From Holotrichia oblita (Eukaryota > Arthropoda > Insecta > Coleoptera > Scarabaeidae), in NCBI GenBank assembly GCA_023690525.1, contig CM043016.1:157723783-157787782 (forward strand): DNA of 64,000 nucleotides, given 5' to 3'. How positions within the stretch are numbered: the stretch's first letter is position 1; every line of letters starts with the position of its first letter. Shown here in pieces: positions 28,347 to 40,430 of this stretch. Below the pieces are notes generated by a model. It was not told where the DNA came from. It saw nothing but the letters and a program-made list of their open reading frames with translations, and made no database searches. The position numbers were made by a program, and so were the translations under genes.

Positions 28347-28556
28347 TGTATGGTAGATGCTTAGGGTTGCAGTGACTCCCTAAGCTGTATCGCTTGTATG
28401 GCTATCACGGCAACTCTCGCGGTGTAGTTTTTGTGTGTGTAAATTGTGTTCAACTGGCTTTGTGATGGCATCATACGGCCTTTTATAATGTCGCGCTGTT
28501 AATCACTTTGCTCCCAACAGCGAATGGTAAGTCGATCCGGATTTAAATTAGTCGGA
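28347..28556. repeat. Diverged direct repeat, copy 2
   Basis: Counterpart of 26690-26885. Ends in GGTAAGTCGATCCGGA, which corresponds to AGTAAATCGATCAGGA in copy 1. Confidence 0.4.
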
Positions 28557-30660
28557 TTATCACCGGTTTGAAGATATCGCAAGCAATTATCGCTACTTCA
28601 GTTTTTTATGCTTAGTTTTTCGTTTCCACAAAGTGAGATGCATTTTTTAAACTCAACTAATTTGGTATATTCAATATATATTTGATTTAGTTTCTTGGAT
28701 TGTGAAATAAAGGTTATAATCCATCCAAATAATCGTAAGTTACTTTATAGCTGTCAGGTACCTGTTCACGTGGAATGAACCAGCACGCTGACGATGTAGT
28801 TACTTCCAAATTGTATCAGCGTAATGAAAATAATAGAAGCCATTCATCATTGTCGGATATGTACCCCTTTCTCACGCAATATAACAGTACATAACTATTA
28901 AAGTAAATCTTACAGTCACCACTGTTGTTAGATGAAATATGGAATTTTACAGAGAGCTATTAATGACTTTAAATTTTGATTCCAAAACTTACATTGTACA
29001 GGTTAGCTAATAAGAACGTTGAAATGTAACACCGAACTATTTAAAATATACCATTTCAAATTTAAAATATTTTTCATAAAAAGCTCTGATAGATTTAATT
29101 AAATCCGATTCTGAATTTTTCGTAGAGTTCCTGATTGAAAAATTCCAAAATTAAGTATGTTCTATATTTATAATAATCAATTATTTTGTATTAATAATAA
29201 TAATAATTATACGTGCATGTATAAGCGTTTTGGTATTACGCAATTATGTTAAGGTCGTTTTCAATCAGATTTATAGCATTTATATCGGTATTTGATGTGG
29301 ACGGAATAGATAAACAAATTCAATCTCATCAATTTAGCAGATTGATTTGCAGTTTACTCACAGTTTATTCGACCCTAATTTTAATTCGACACGTTTACGA
29401 GTAGCAGCCATGTTTTTTTTCAGATACGATTATTGGATAAGATTCAATTGGTTCTCATGGTCTCAAAATTTGTTGGAATTGAAGTTTGACGGTACCATAT
29501 CAACATGTAATTTATTTAATAACCCTAAAATTGAAGGTTTTCGGTCCTAGTTTAAGAGAAAAAAAAAATTTAAAAAAAGTATAGTGAGGTGAGTTCTATA
29601 ATCAAACACAATTAGAGTTGGTGAAAATAATTTTTAGTTCTAATAATAATAGTTGTGTATATTAACACACAACTTTCGGAAAATGTGGTAATATACCTAC
29701 TTCACAATTCTGGTTTTCTTACATACATAGCTTCAGTAGTGGATTTCAGTCCAAACATGCTTCTCACAATCCTTTTTTGTTGTAGAAAGCATCCCAAAAA
29801 GTCTATTTACTGGTTGGTCTCAGCATTTTACTCCACCTTGGATGTAACATTTGCATCATACAAAGTAAGCATAGTCTCAATATTGAGACAATTTAAACAT
29901 AACAAAACATAATACAACATACCTTAAAACACAAAGACGAAATATGAGCTTTCCTGTAGAAACTTAACGTTAGGTTTATCACGCATCGACTTGGAATTAA
30001 TTTGCACAGTCTGACACCTTAATAAAGAAAGTAGTAACCCTATTCTGCCTTCATTCGTTCATATTGAAACAGAGACCTGTTGCCACATTCAACTCCTGAA
30101 CCGCTTCTTTGATCATATTGTAAATGTAACAACTACCTCCTCACTGCCATCTAGTAATGTTTTATTCCATGAAATAAGCCATGTGACCATCTTAACGCAA
30201 AAATATATTACTAGCAAAGGAAAGTTGATAGATATAGCTTGATGCATATGCATTACATTACAAAAAAAGAAGACAGAACGTGGAAATATCCCACAGGAAC
30301 GTTTTGAGATTGTACCGGCGAAAGTTGAGACAAGATCTTCATTTTTAGAAACTACCAAAAATTATGATATCGATAAAGTATAAGTTTACCAAAGCTGTTA
30401 ACTTCACCTACTACCTTCATGGAAGCTTCTTAAAACAGTAAGTGTTTCAGCAGGTTATATAATATATTTGTTGTCATTATTTTATGTGTAAACATTTATG
30501 CATCCGCTTCGTCTATGCTCATTTATGAAAGTTACAAACTTAAACGAGGCGAGCATGTAAGCGATACTGAACGCCCGCCTTGATTCCACTGCCCGGCCCC
30601 TCCACGTTGTTCTCCGCACTGCACTGAAACTTGCTCCTCTTTGCCGAGTCTATTGGTAAA
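28557..30660. other. Gene-poor AT-rich stretch
   Basis: Short frames at 29347-29550, 29655-29912 and 30113-30358 have no family-like motifs. A GC-richer patch at about 30562-30655 stands out from its surroundings but was not identified. Confidence 0.5.
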
Positions 30661-30672
30661 TGTAGTTTATAT

Positions 30673-30960
30673 ACAGGGTGTCCCATGAGATGACTGCCAA
30701 AACCTAAGGATGTGTTATTAAGGCAATTTCAAGTCAAAGATATCTAATGTACATGTGACCAAAACTCTGTCGTAACTGACCTACAAGCATTTGAAGTTTT
30801 AGATAACCCTACTAATACAAACCATAATAAATTTAAAAACAAGTCGCTTTATTGATTTAGTTGTTCAAAATGCCCACCTAATTGTTATAGTGAATTGAAG
30901 TGGCAGCTCCGCCGGCATCTAATGTTTGCATTTATCTAAGCACTCTAAAGATAGACGTCA
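30673..30960. repeat. Possible transposon end (TACAGGGTGTCCCA)
   Basis: TATACAGGGTGTCCCATGAG at 30671 is a motif found at ends of several insect DNA-transposon or repeat families, and the following about 250 bases are non-coding. No matching inverted end was found before the gap, so the element type and its limits are uncertain. Confidence 0.3.
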
Positions 30961-31387
30961 TAATTGCATAATTTTGATTTTCAAAAAAGGAAAATAATTA
31001 TAAAAAAAGATTAATTTACGAAATGATATACATTAAAAAAGATGAAAACGCGGTGAATTTTAGAACGGATATCGATAATTTAAGTGTTATTAAAATAATT
31101 TAATTCACGCCTGAATTTTATTAATTTTAAGCTCTTGACTAGGTTTTTTTTGCATGTTTTTTCCTAGTCCTTGAACAGAATTATTAGAGCTTGACAAAAA
31201 ATAGATTGATATACGAATAATTCAAATCATTTTAATTTTTATAGTTGTATTAAACCAATATATCCTTCATTATTATTTGCGAATGTAATTAATATTCGAT
31301 ATATCAAGGAATTCTTTGTTGTTTAGATATTTTTGTTGATAGGCATGCCCATTTATATTATTAGTATTTTGACACATATTAGATGTC

Positions 31388-31492
31388 AATTTCTTCCACT
31401 GAAGAAGTCTTTTTAAAGAAAACATAATATTATATGTTCTGGAATAAATTGGTATTTAATTAATTGCTGTTTTTATTGACCTATAAGTGGAA
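31388..31492. repeat. Half copy of the MITE-like element
   Basis: The centre hairpin TTCTTCCACTGAAGAAG and one arm (GTTCTGGAATAAATTGGTAT, GCTG, ending ATAAGTGG) match the element at 5600-5781 read in reverse. The other arm is absent, so this is a deleted copy. Confidence 0.65.
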
Positions 31493-31548
31493 ATATATCA
31501 GGAACTGAAAGATTTGAAATGCAAAGCATTTATTTCACTATGTAACAT

Positions 31549-32048
31549 NNNNNNNNNNNNNNNNNNNNNNNNNNNNNNNNNNNNNNNNNNNNNNNNNNNN
31601 NNNNNNNNNNNNNNNNNNNNNNNNNNNNNNNNNNNNNNNNNNNNNNNNNNNNNNNNNNNNNNNNNNNNNNNNNNNNNNNNNNNNNNNNNNNNNNNNNNNN
31701 NNNNNNNNNNNNNNNNNNNNNNNNNNNNNNNNNNNNNNNNNNNNNNNNNNNNNNNNNNNNNNNNNNNNNNNNNNNNNNNNNNNNNNNNNNNNNNNNNNNN
31801 NNNNNNNNNNNNNNNNNNNNNNNNNNNNNNNNNNNNNNNNNNNNNNNNNNNNNNNNNNNNNNNNNNNNNNNNNNNNNNNNNNNNNNNNNNNNNNNNNNNN
31901 NNNNNNNNNNNNNNNNNNNNNNNNNNNNNNNNNNNNNNNNNNNNNNNNNNNNNNNNNNNNNNNNNNNNNNNNNNNNNNNNNNNNNNNNNNNNNNNNNNNN
32001 NNNNNNNNNNNNNNNNNNNNNNNNNNNNNNNNNNNNNNNNNNNNNNNN
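31549..32048. other. Assembly gap (500 N)
   Basis: Exactly 500 N, the conventional size of a gap of unknown length. It lies at the border between unique DNA and the satellite region, where assemblies commonly break. Frames called across it are meaningless. Confidence 0.99.
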
Positions 32049-33010
32049 ATGGCAGCATATCTGAGGTATACATGTTTAGTGCAATGTATCAAGCGCTCAA
32101 TTTGAATATTATGGTATTTCTGAACACATGTTATCTCTTCAAAAATATAAGTATATACGTCATGTTAAAAACATTTGTCAATATACTAATAGATACACAT
32201 TTTACCTATAAATAATATATTCCGTTATTATTAATAAAAATAGTTGAAAAAATACATCTAACGCGAAACGCGAAAAGTCAAATTGTAATCGTCAAAACCT
32301 CATTACGTAATATAATGGAAAAAATACTACGTGACGTCATTTACTTATTACCAAAAAAATATATTTCAAAATTAAATACGTTAAAATACGTCTACGTACA
32401 AAATACCATCTTTAATAACTAGAGCAATAATCATTAGGCGGCCCTCATAATAAATCGTTGACGTTAGCGCGTCTGCGATCAAAATTTGAACTGTCAAGAC
32501 GGATTTTTACACTTAGAAGGTTATAGGGTTTATTAGTTCTTTTCATATTACTACCGGGAAAATTTAATTTCTTCCCAACGATATTAAAAATATTGATAAA
32601 CACATTTGTCAATACTCTGTTTGATAAAATGTATAAATTGTAGAATGATGACTTAAATTCATAATTCAGCAAGTATACAGGGTAACTGCTAATGAAGCGA
32701 CCATACTTTACAGTTATGTAAAATAAAGAGCGTTTCTACATAGAATGCCATTGATTTATTAAAATAGTCCGTGAAAAAAATCGATTAAAAATAAAATAAG
32801 TATGCACATTGCTTTCATACTGCTCAATTCGTATAACATTTTTTTTTTTCATTTTAGTAGTTCATTAGCTGGGACACCTCGACATATTCTGTCGGGTTAA
32901 GATTAGCGGAAATGCTGGTCGGTGGGCCGGAAGAGTTCAGTCTAAATTCGAATACTTGGGATGGGTCAGCTTAGACCAAACTCGAAGAGTTTGGGTGGGG
33001 TCAACTAGTT
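32049..33010. repeat. Array flank block F, copy 1 (cut by the gap)
   Basis: Nearly identical to 53080-54050. It ends in a hairpin, CCAAACTC GAA GAGTTTGG (32976-32994), and GGGGTCAACTAG, after which the satellite begins. Internal sequence is itself diverged-repetitive: CATTTGTCAATA...TTGAACTGTCAAGACGGA occurs in several versions. Confidence 0.9.
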
Positions 33011-33512
33011 TACTTATAATAATTGGTGATTGTAGAGGTAAACGGGGCTCCCTCCTGGGACCTTACGGAAGGACTAAACTCGAAAAGGGGGTGTCAAAAG
33101 ACGCCTGAAGGATTTTTCTGTGCCTTAGGCTAGGTTTCCTTGCGATTAGATGCTAAATTTTCCCGATGTTTTCAGATTAGTCGGAAATTCGCGTTTATCT
33201 CCCGAACGGTTGACGCTACGCCAAAACTATCTATGTCCGAATATATTCTTCTCGGCGAGTACTTGGATATTTTCGGGAAATTTTTTTTTCCGATTAAAAC
33301 TAAAATCTTTTTGCGTCGCGGCGGCGGCGTCCGATTTAGCGTCGCCTTGCAGGTCGTCTCCAGCGAATTGCCCATGTGAACAATATCGATCGTCAAAATT
33401 TCAAAATTCCAACGCCCTTCTAAACGGCTTATTTTTTGATTTTCCTCTGCCAAACTCGATTTTAGAAAATATATTATTCATATACGCGTATATAAGATAC
33501 CCTTTCATACGA

Positions 33513-33600
33513 GCGCCGGTGGCGTGATGCTTAGGTATTCGTCTTCGAATCGGATGGTACTAGGTTCAAACCCCTTCTACGACGTATCTGTTTTTTTTTT
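33513..33600 (+). ncRNA. tRNA-like (Pol III promoter-like) module in family A units
   Basis: GGTGGCGTGATGCTTAGG resembles a tRNA A box region. The anticodon-arm-like part follows (TTCGTCTTCGAATCGGA, loop CTTCGAA, which would place UCG as anticodon). Then comes AGGTTCAAACCCC, an excellent B box, and a T-run at about 33591-33600 that could stop RNA polymerase III. The ends do not pair as an acceptor stem, so it is not a functional tRNA. It looks like the head of a tRNA-derived SINE. The same module is present in every normal family A unit, for example at 35025, 36537 and 38049. Confidence 0.4.
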
Positions 33601-36600
33601 AATTTTGTTTATAGAGGAATATAGTTAAAATTTATTTTTCATTTACGACAAGGAACAAAAAATAAAAAAATAGGAGTTACTGCGAAAATATTCTATTTTT
33701 AATTAAATGTATAATTAAATAATATTTCATTATTTTTTTTACTTTAACCTACACATGCTCACAGAGGTAAGGGAGTCTTCTTTGATACCATCTTTTTATT
33801 TCCACAAATATATATTTACGAAAACAATAATGTACAAACAAGAAATGAAATAATAAATTATTACGACGATTTCCAAAATTTCAATGTTCCAACGCCTTTC
33901 TAAACCGCTTATTATTTTTTGATAATTCTCATCGTTACTTATACTAAAATCGTATATAGTTCAGTGTATTATCGAGATTATACTATATATATATCTACAT
34001 ATTTTCGAAAGAGTCAAAAAGTCTTTTTTGCATACATTTTTTTTATTTCTCTCCAGCGCGTCTTTAAGGGGGTCAATTTTTTTTCTCCGCTCTCCAATGT
34101 ACAGGGGAAATTGAATGTCAATATTTTAGGGAACGATTTTTTAGTCTATTTTAAAAACAAAACTTCATATGAACGTGTGACCTAAACGTCTGTCAAAGTA
34201 GGTAGCTGAAATTCCGTACGAACGCCACTGGTGGAATTAAAAAAAAATGTGGAACACTCAATAATGCCTCTTGATACATACATAGTTTTACAGGAATTAA
34301 TGTAAAACTATTTATTTTCGAAAACTTTATCACCCTGTATCTCAAAAGTTAAGACCTTTAGGTCATATGTTCATATGAAGTTTTCTTTTTATCATGACGA
34401 GTAGTATGCGATCCCGCTACGTCAGCAAAAAAAAAAATCGTTCCCTGAAATATGGACATTCATTTTGGAAAGAGCCTGTATAGCGGGTTTTATTAAATCA
34501 AGACGGCCATACTCCGCTCTTTTACTTATAATAATTGGTGATTGTAGAGGTAAACGGGGCTCCCTCCTGGGACCTTACGGAAGGACTAAACTCGAAAAGG
34601 GGGTGTCAAAAGACGCCTGAAGGATTTTTCTGTGCCTTAGGCTAGGTTTCCTTGCGATTAGATGCTAAATTTTCCCGATGTTTTCAGATTAGTCGGAAAT
34701 TCGCGTTTATCTCCCGAACGGTTGACGCTACGCCAAAACTATCTATGTCCGAATATATTCTTCTCGGCGAGTACTTGGATATTTTCGGGAAATTTTTTTT
34801 CCGATTAAAACTAAAATCTTTTTGCGTCGCGGCGGCGGCGTCCGATTTAGCGTCGCCTTGCAGGTCGTCTCCAGCGAATTGCCCATGTGAACAATATCGA
34901 TCGTCAAAATTTCAAAATTCCAACGCCCTTCTAAACGGCTTATTTTTTTGATTTTCCTCTGCCAAACTCGATTTTAGAAAATATATTATTCATATACGCG
35001 TATATAAGATACCCTTTCATACGAGCGCCGGTGGCGTGATGCTTAGGTATTCGTCTTCGAATCGGATGGTACTAGGTTCAAACCCCTTCTACGACGTATC
35101 TGTTTTTTTTTTAATTTTGTTTATAGAGGAATATAGTTAAAATTTATTTTTCATTTACGACAAGGAACAAAAAATAAAAAAATAGGAGTTACTGCGAAAA
35201 TATTCTATTTTTAATTAAATGTATAATTAAATAATATTTCATTATTTTTTTTACTTTAACCTACACATGCTCACAGAGGTAAGGGAGTCTTCTTTGATAC
35301 CATCTTTTTATTTCCACAAATATATATTTACGAAAACAATAATGTACAAACAAGGAATGAAATAATAAATTATTACGACGATTTCCAAAATTTCAATGTT
35401 CCAACGCCTTTCTAAACCGCTTATTATTTTTTGATAATTCTCATCGTTACTTATACTAAAATCGTATATAGTTCAGTGTATTATCGAGATTATACTATAT
35501 ATATATCTACATATTTTCGAAAGAGTCAAAAAGTCTTTTTTGCATACATTTTTTTTTATTTCTCTCCAGCGCGTCTTTAAGGGGTCAATTTTTTTTCTCC
35601 GCTCTCCAATGTACAGGGGAAATTGAATGTCAATATTTTAGGGAACGATTTTTTAGTCTATTTTAAAAACAAAACTTCATATGAACGTGTGACCTAAACG
35701 TCTGTCAAAGTAGGTAGCTGAAATTCCGTACGAACGCCACTGGTGGAATTAAAAAAAAATGTGGAACACTCAATAATGCCTCTTGATACATACATAGTTT
35801 TACAGGAATTAATGTAAAACTATTTATTTTCGAAAACTTTATCACCCTGTATCTCAAAAGTTAAGACCTTTAGGTCATATGTTCATATGAAGTTTTCTTT
35901 TTATCATGACGAGTAGTATGCGATCCCGCTACGTCAGCAAAAAAAAAAATCGTTCCCTGAAATATGGACATTCATTTTGGAAAGAGCCTGTATAGCGGGT
36001 TTTATTAAATCAAGACGGCCATACTCCGCTCTTTTACTTATAATAATTGGTGATTGTAGAGGTAAACGGGGCTCCCTCCTGGGACCTTACGGAAGGACTA
36101 AACTCGAAAAGGGGGTGTCAAAAGACGCCTGAAGGATTTTTCTGTGCCTTAGGCTAGGTTTCCTTGCGATTAGATGCTAAATTTTCCCGATGTTTTCAGA
36201 TTAGTCGGAAATTCGCGTTTATCTCCCGAACGGTTGACGCTACGCCAAAACTATCTATGTCCGAATATATTCTTCTCGGCGAGTACTTGGATATTTTCGG
36301 GAAATTTTTTTTCCGATTAAAACTAAAATCTTTTTGCGTCGCGGCGGCGGCGTCCGATTTAGCGTCGCCTTGCAGGTCGTCTCCAGCGAATTGCCCATGT
36401 GAACAATATCGATCGTCAAAATTTCAAAATTCCAACGCCCTTCTAAACGGCTTATTTTTTTGATTTTCCTCTGCCAAACTCGATTTTAGAAAATATATTA
36501 TTCATATACGCGTATATAAGATACCCTTTCATACGAGCGCCGGTGGCGTGATGCTTAGGTATTCGTCTTCGAATCGGATGGTACTAGGTTCAAACCCCTT

Positions 36601-38559
36601 CTACGACGTATCTGTTTTTTTTTTTAATTTTGTTTATAGAGGAATATAGTTAAAATTTATTTTTCATTTACGACAAGGAACAAAAAATAAAAAAATAGGA
36701 GTTACTGCGAAAATATTCTATTTTTAATTAAATGTATAATTAAATAATATTTCATTATTTTTTTTACTTTAACCTACACATGCTCACAGAGGTAAGGGAG
36801 TCTTCTTTGATACCATCTTTTTATTTCCACAAATATATATTTACGAAAACAATAATGTACAAACAAGAAATGAAATAATAAATTATTACGACGATTTCCA
36901 AAATTTCAATGTTCCAACGCCTTTCTAAACCGCTTATTATTTTTTGATAATTCTCATCGTTACTTATACTAAAATCGTATATAGTTCAGTGTATTATCGA
37001 GATTATACTACTATATATATATCTACATATTTTCGAAAGAGTCAAAAAGTCTTTTTTGCATACATTTTTTTATTTCTCTCCAGCGCGTCTTTAAGGGGGT
37101 CAATTTTTTTTCTCCGCTCTCCAATGTACAGGGGAAATTGAATGTCAATATTTTAGGGAACGATTTTTTAGTCTATTTTAAAAACAAAACTTCATATGAA
37201 CGTGTGACCTAAACGTCTGTCAAAGTAGGTAGCTGAAATTCCGTACGAACGCCACTGGTGGAATTAAAAAAAATGTGGAACACTCAATAATGCCTCTTGA
37301 TACATACATAGTTTTACAGGAATTAATGTAAAACTATTTATTTTCGAAAACTTTATCACCCTGTATCTCAAAAGTTAAGACCTTTAGGTCATATGTTCAT
37401 ATGAAGTTTTCTTTTTATCATGACGAGTAGTATGCGATCCCGCTACGTCAGCAAAAAAAAATCGTTCCCTGAAATATGGACATTCATTTTGGAAAGAGCC
37501 TGTATAGCGGGTTTTATTAAATCAAGACGGCCATACTCCGCTCTTTTACTTATAATAATTGGTGATTGTAGAGGTAAACGGGGCTCCCTCCTGGGACCTT
37601 ACGGAAGGACTAAACTCGAAAAGGGGGTGTCAAAAGACGCCTGAAGGATTTTTCTGTGCCTTAGGCTAGGTTTCCTTGCGATTAGATGCTAAATTTTCCC
37701 GATGTTTTCAGATTAGTCGGAAATTCGCGTTTATCTCCCGAACGGTTGACGCTACGCCAAAACTATCTATGTCCGAATATATTCTTCTCGGCGAGTACTT
37801 GGATATTTTCGGGAAATTTTTTTTTCCGATTAAAACTAAAATCTTTTTGCGTCGCGGCGGCGGCGTCCGATTTAGCGTCGCCTTGCAGGTCGTCTCCAGC
37901 GAATTGCCCATGTGAACAATATCGATCGTCAAAATTTCAAAATTCCAACGCCCTTCTAAACGGCTTATTTTTTTGATTTTCCTCTGCCAAACTCGATTTT
38001 AGAAAATATATTATTCATATACGCGTATATAAGATACCCTTTCATACGAGCGCCGGTGGCGTGATGCTTAGGTATTCGTCTTCGAATCGGATGGTACTAG
38101 GTTCAAACCCCTTCTACGACGTATCTGTTTTTTTTTTAATTTTGTTTATAGAGGAATATAGTTAAAATTTATTTTTCATTTACGACAAGGAACAAAAAAT
38201 AAAAAAATAGGAGTTACTGCGAAAATATTCTATTTTTAATTAAATGTATAATTAAATAATATTTCATTATTTTTTTTACTTTAACCTACACATGCTCACA
38301 GAGGTAAGGGAGTCTTCTTTGATACCATCTTTTTATTTCCACAAATATATATTTACGAAAACAATAATGTACAAACAAGAAATGAAATAATAAATTATTA
38401 CGACGATTTCCAAAATTTCAATGTTCCAACGCCTTTCTAAACCGCTTATTATTTTTTGATAATTCTCATCGTTACTTATACTAAAATCGTATATAGTTCA
38501 GTGTATTATCGAGATTATACTATAGTATATATCTACATATTTTCGAAAGAGTCAAAAAG

Positions 38560-40430
38560 TTTTCTTTTTTCATACATTTTTTTATTCTCTCCAGCGCGTC
38601 TTTAAAAAAAAAAATTTTTTTTCTCCGCTCTCGAATTTACAGGGAAATTGAATGTCAATATTTTAACAACGATTTTTTCTCTTTTAAAAAACAAAACTTT
38701 ATATGAACGTGTGTACCTAAACGTCTGTACAGTAGGTAGCTGAAATTCCGTACGAACGCCACTGGTGGAATTAAAAAAATATGTAACACTCAATAATGCC
38801 TCTTGATACATACATAGTTTTACAGGAATTAATGTAAAACTATTTATTTTCGAAAACTTTTACACTGTATCGAGAAAGTTAAGCAATTTGTCAATGTTAT
38901 GGAATATCTTAAAACGATGCTGCCTCTCTAAATATACAGATATATATCGTCCTGATAAACATTCATTTGTCAATATTCTATTAGATACACATTTCACCTA
39001 TAAATAATATATTCCGTTATTATTAAATAAAAAATTGAAGGAAATATTGAATTTTAAGCGTTCATAACTTCGATTACGTAAAATAAGTAAAGAAATACTA
39101 CTGAAAATTTGAACTGTCAAGACGGACTTTTTGTTTGCGTTTACATCGAGATCCCGATGTTTTGATTTTTCGGAAATTCGCGTTTATGTCCCGAACGGTT
39201 GTCGCTACGCCAAAACTATCTATGTCCGAATATATTCTTTCGGCGAGATTGGAATTTTCGGGAAATTTTCGTAGATAAAACTGCACTTTACCAAATAACT
39301 TCATTGTATCTTGCAATTGCCCATGTGCAGCATATCTGATCGTCATAAATGTTCAAAATTCCAATGTTCAAGCGGCTCAATTTGATTTTTCTGCCAAACT
39401 CGATTTCTGAACATATATTATCTATTCATAAAATATAAGATATATACGTGGCATGCTTAGGTAAACGTCTTCGGAATCGAATCGGATACTAGGTTCAAAC
39501 CCCTTCTACGACGTATCTGTTTTTTTTTTAATTTTGTTTATAGAGGAATATAGTTAAAATTTATTTTTCATTTACGACAAGGAACAAAAAATAAAAAAAT
39601 AGGAGTTACTGCGAAAATATTCTATTTTTAATTAAATGTATAATTAAATAATATTTCATTATTTTTTTTACTTTTACCTACAAATGCTTTCAGAATTAAG
39701 GGATACTTTGATAAATACTTTCTATTTACACAAATACCATATTTAAAACTAACAATAATAAATTAAACGGAAATGAAATAATAAATTATTACGTTACGAT
39801 TTCGATCAAAATTTCAATGTTCCAACGCCTTTTTAACTTAAAAGCTTATATAGTTTGATAGTTCTTTTCGTTACTTATACTAAAATTATAATTTCAGTTA
39901 TTAACGATATTAACTAAATATTATCTACATATTTTCGAAAGAGTCAAAAGTCTTTTTGCATACAAATTTTTAAATCTCTCCAATGATCTTAAATTCAATT
40001 TTCTCCGCTCTCCAATGTACAGGGAAATTGAATGTCAATATTTTAGGGAACGATTTTTTAGTCTATTTTAAAAACAAAACTTCATATGAACGTGTGACCT
40101 AAACGTCTGTCAAAGTAGGTAGCTGAAATTCCGTGACGAACGCCATTAAAAATAAAATAAATGTGGAACACTCAATAATGCCTCTTGATACATACATAGT
40201 TTTACAGGAATTAATGTAAAACTATTTATTTTCGAAAACTTTATCACCCTGTATCTCAAAAGTTAAGACCTTTAGGTCATATGTTCATATGAAGTCTTTC
40301 TTTTTATCATTACGAGTAGTATGCGATGCTACGGTCAGCAAAAAAAAATCGTTCCCTGAAATATGGACATTCATTTTGGAAAGAGCCTGTATAGCGGGTT
40401 TTATTAAATCAAGACGGCCATACTCCGCTC
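38560..40430. repeat. Anomalous unit mixing satellite A and flank F sequence
   Basis: From about 38.56 kb the satellite becomes irregular. At 38870-39150 it follows flank DNA (compare 52665-52950). From 39150 to 39460 it alternates every 10-40 bases between satellite A and flank sequence (for example TTCGGGAAATTT, then CTGCACTTTACCAAATAACT, then CAATTGCCCATGTG). It returns to normal by about 40.35 kb. No single template explains it. Confidence 0.8.

Noticed and set aside
29347..30358. Short frames at 29.3-30.4 kb as host exons
   Set aside because: No convincing splice context, domain or codon pattern. Lengths are expected by chance.
31487..32215. Long frames across 31.5-32.2 kb
   Set aside because: They run through 500 N and are artefacts of the gap.
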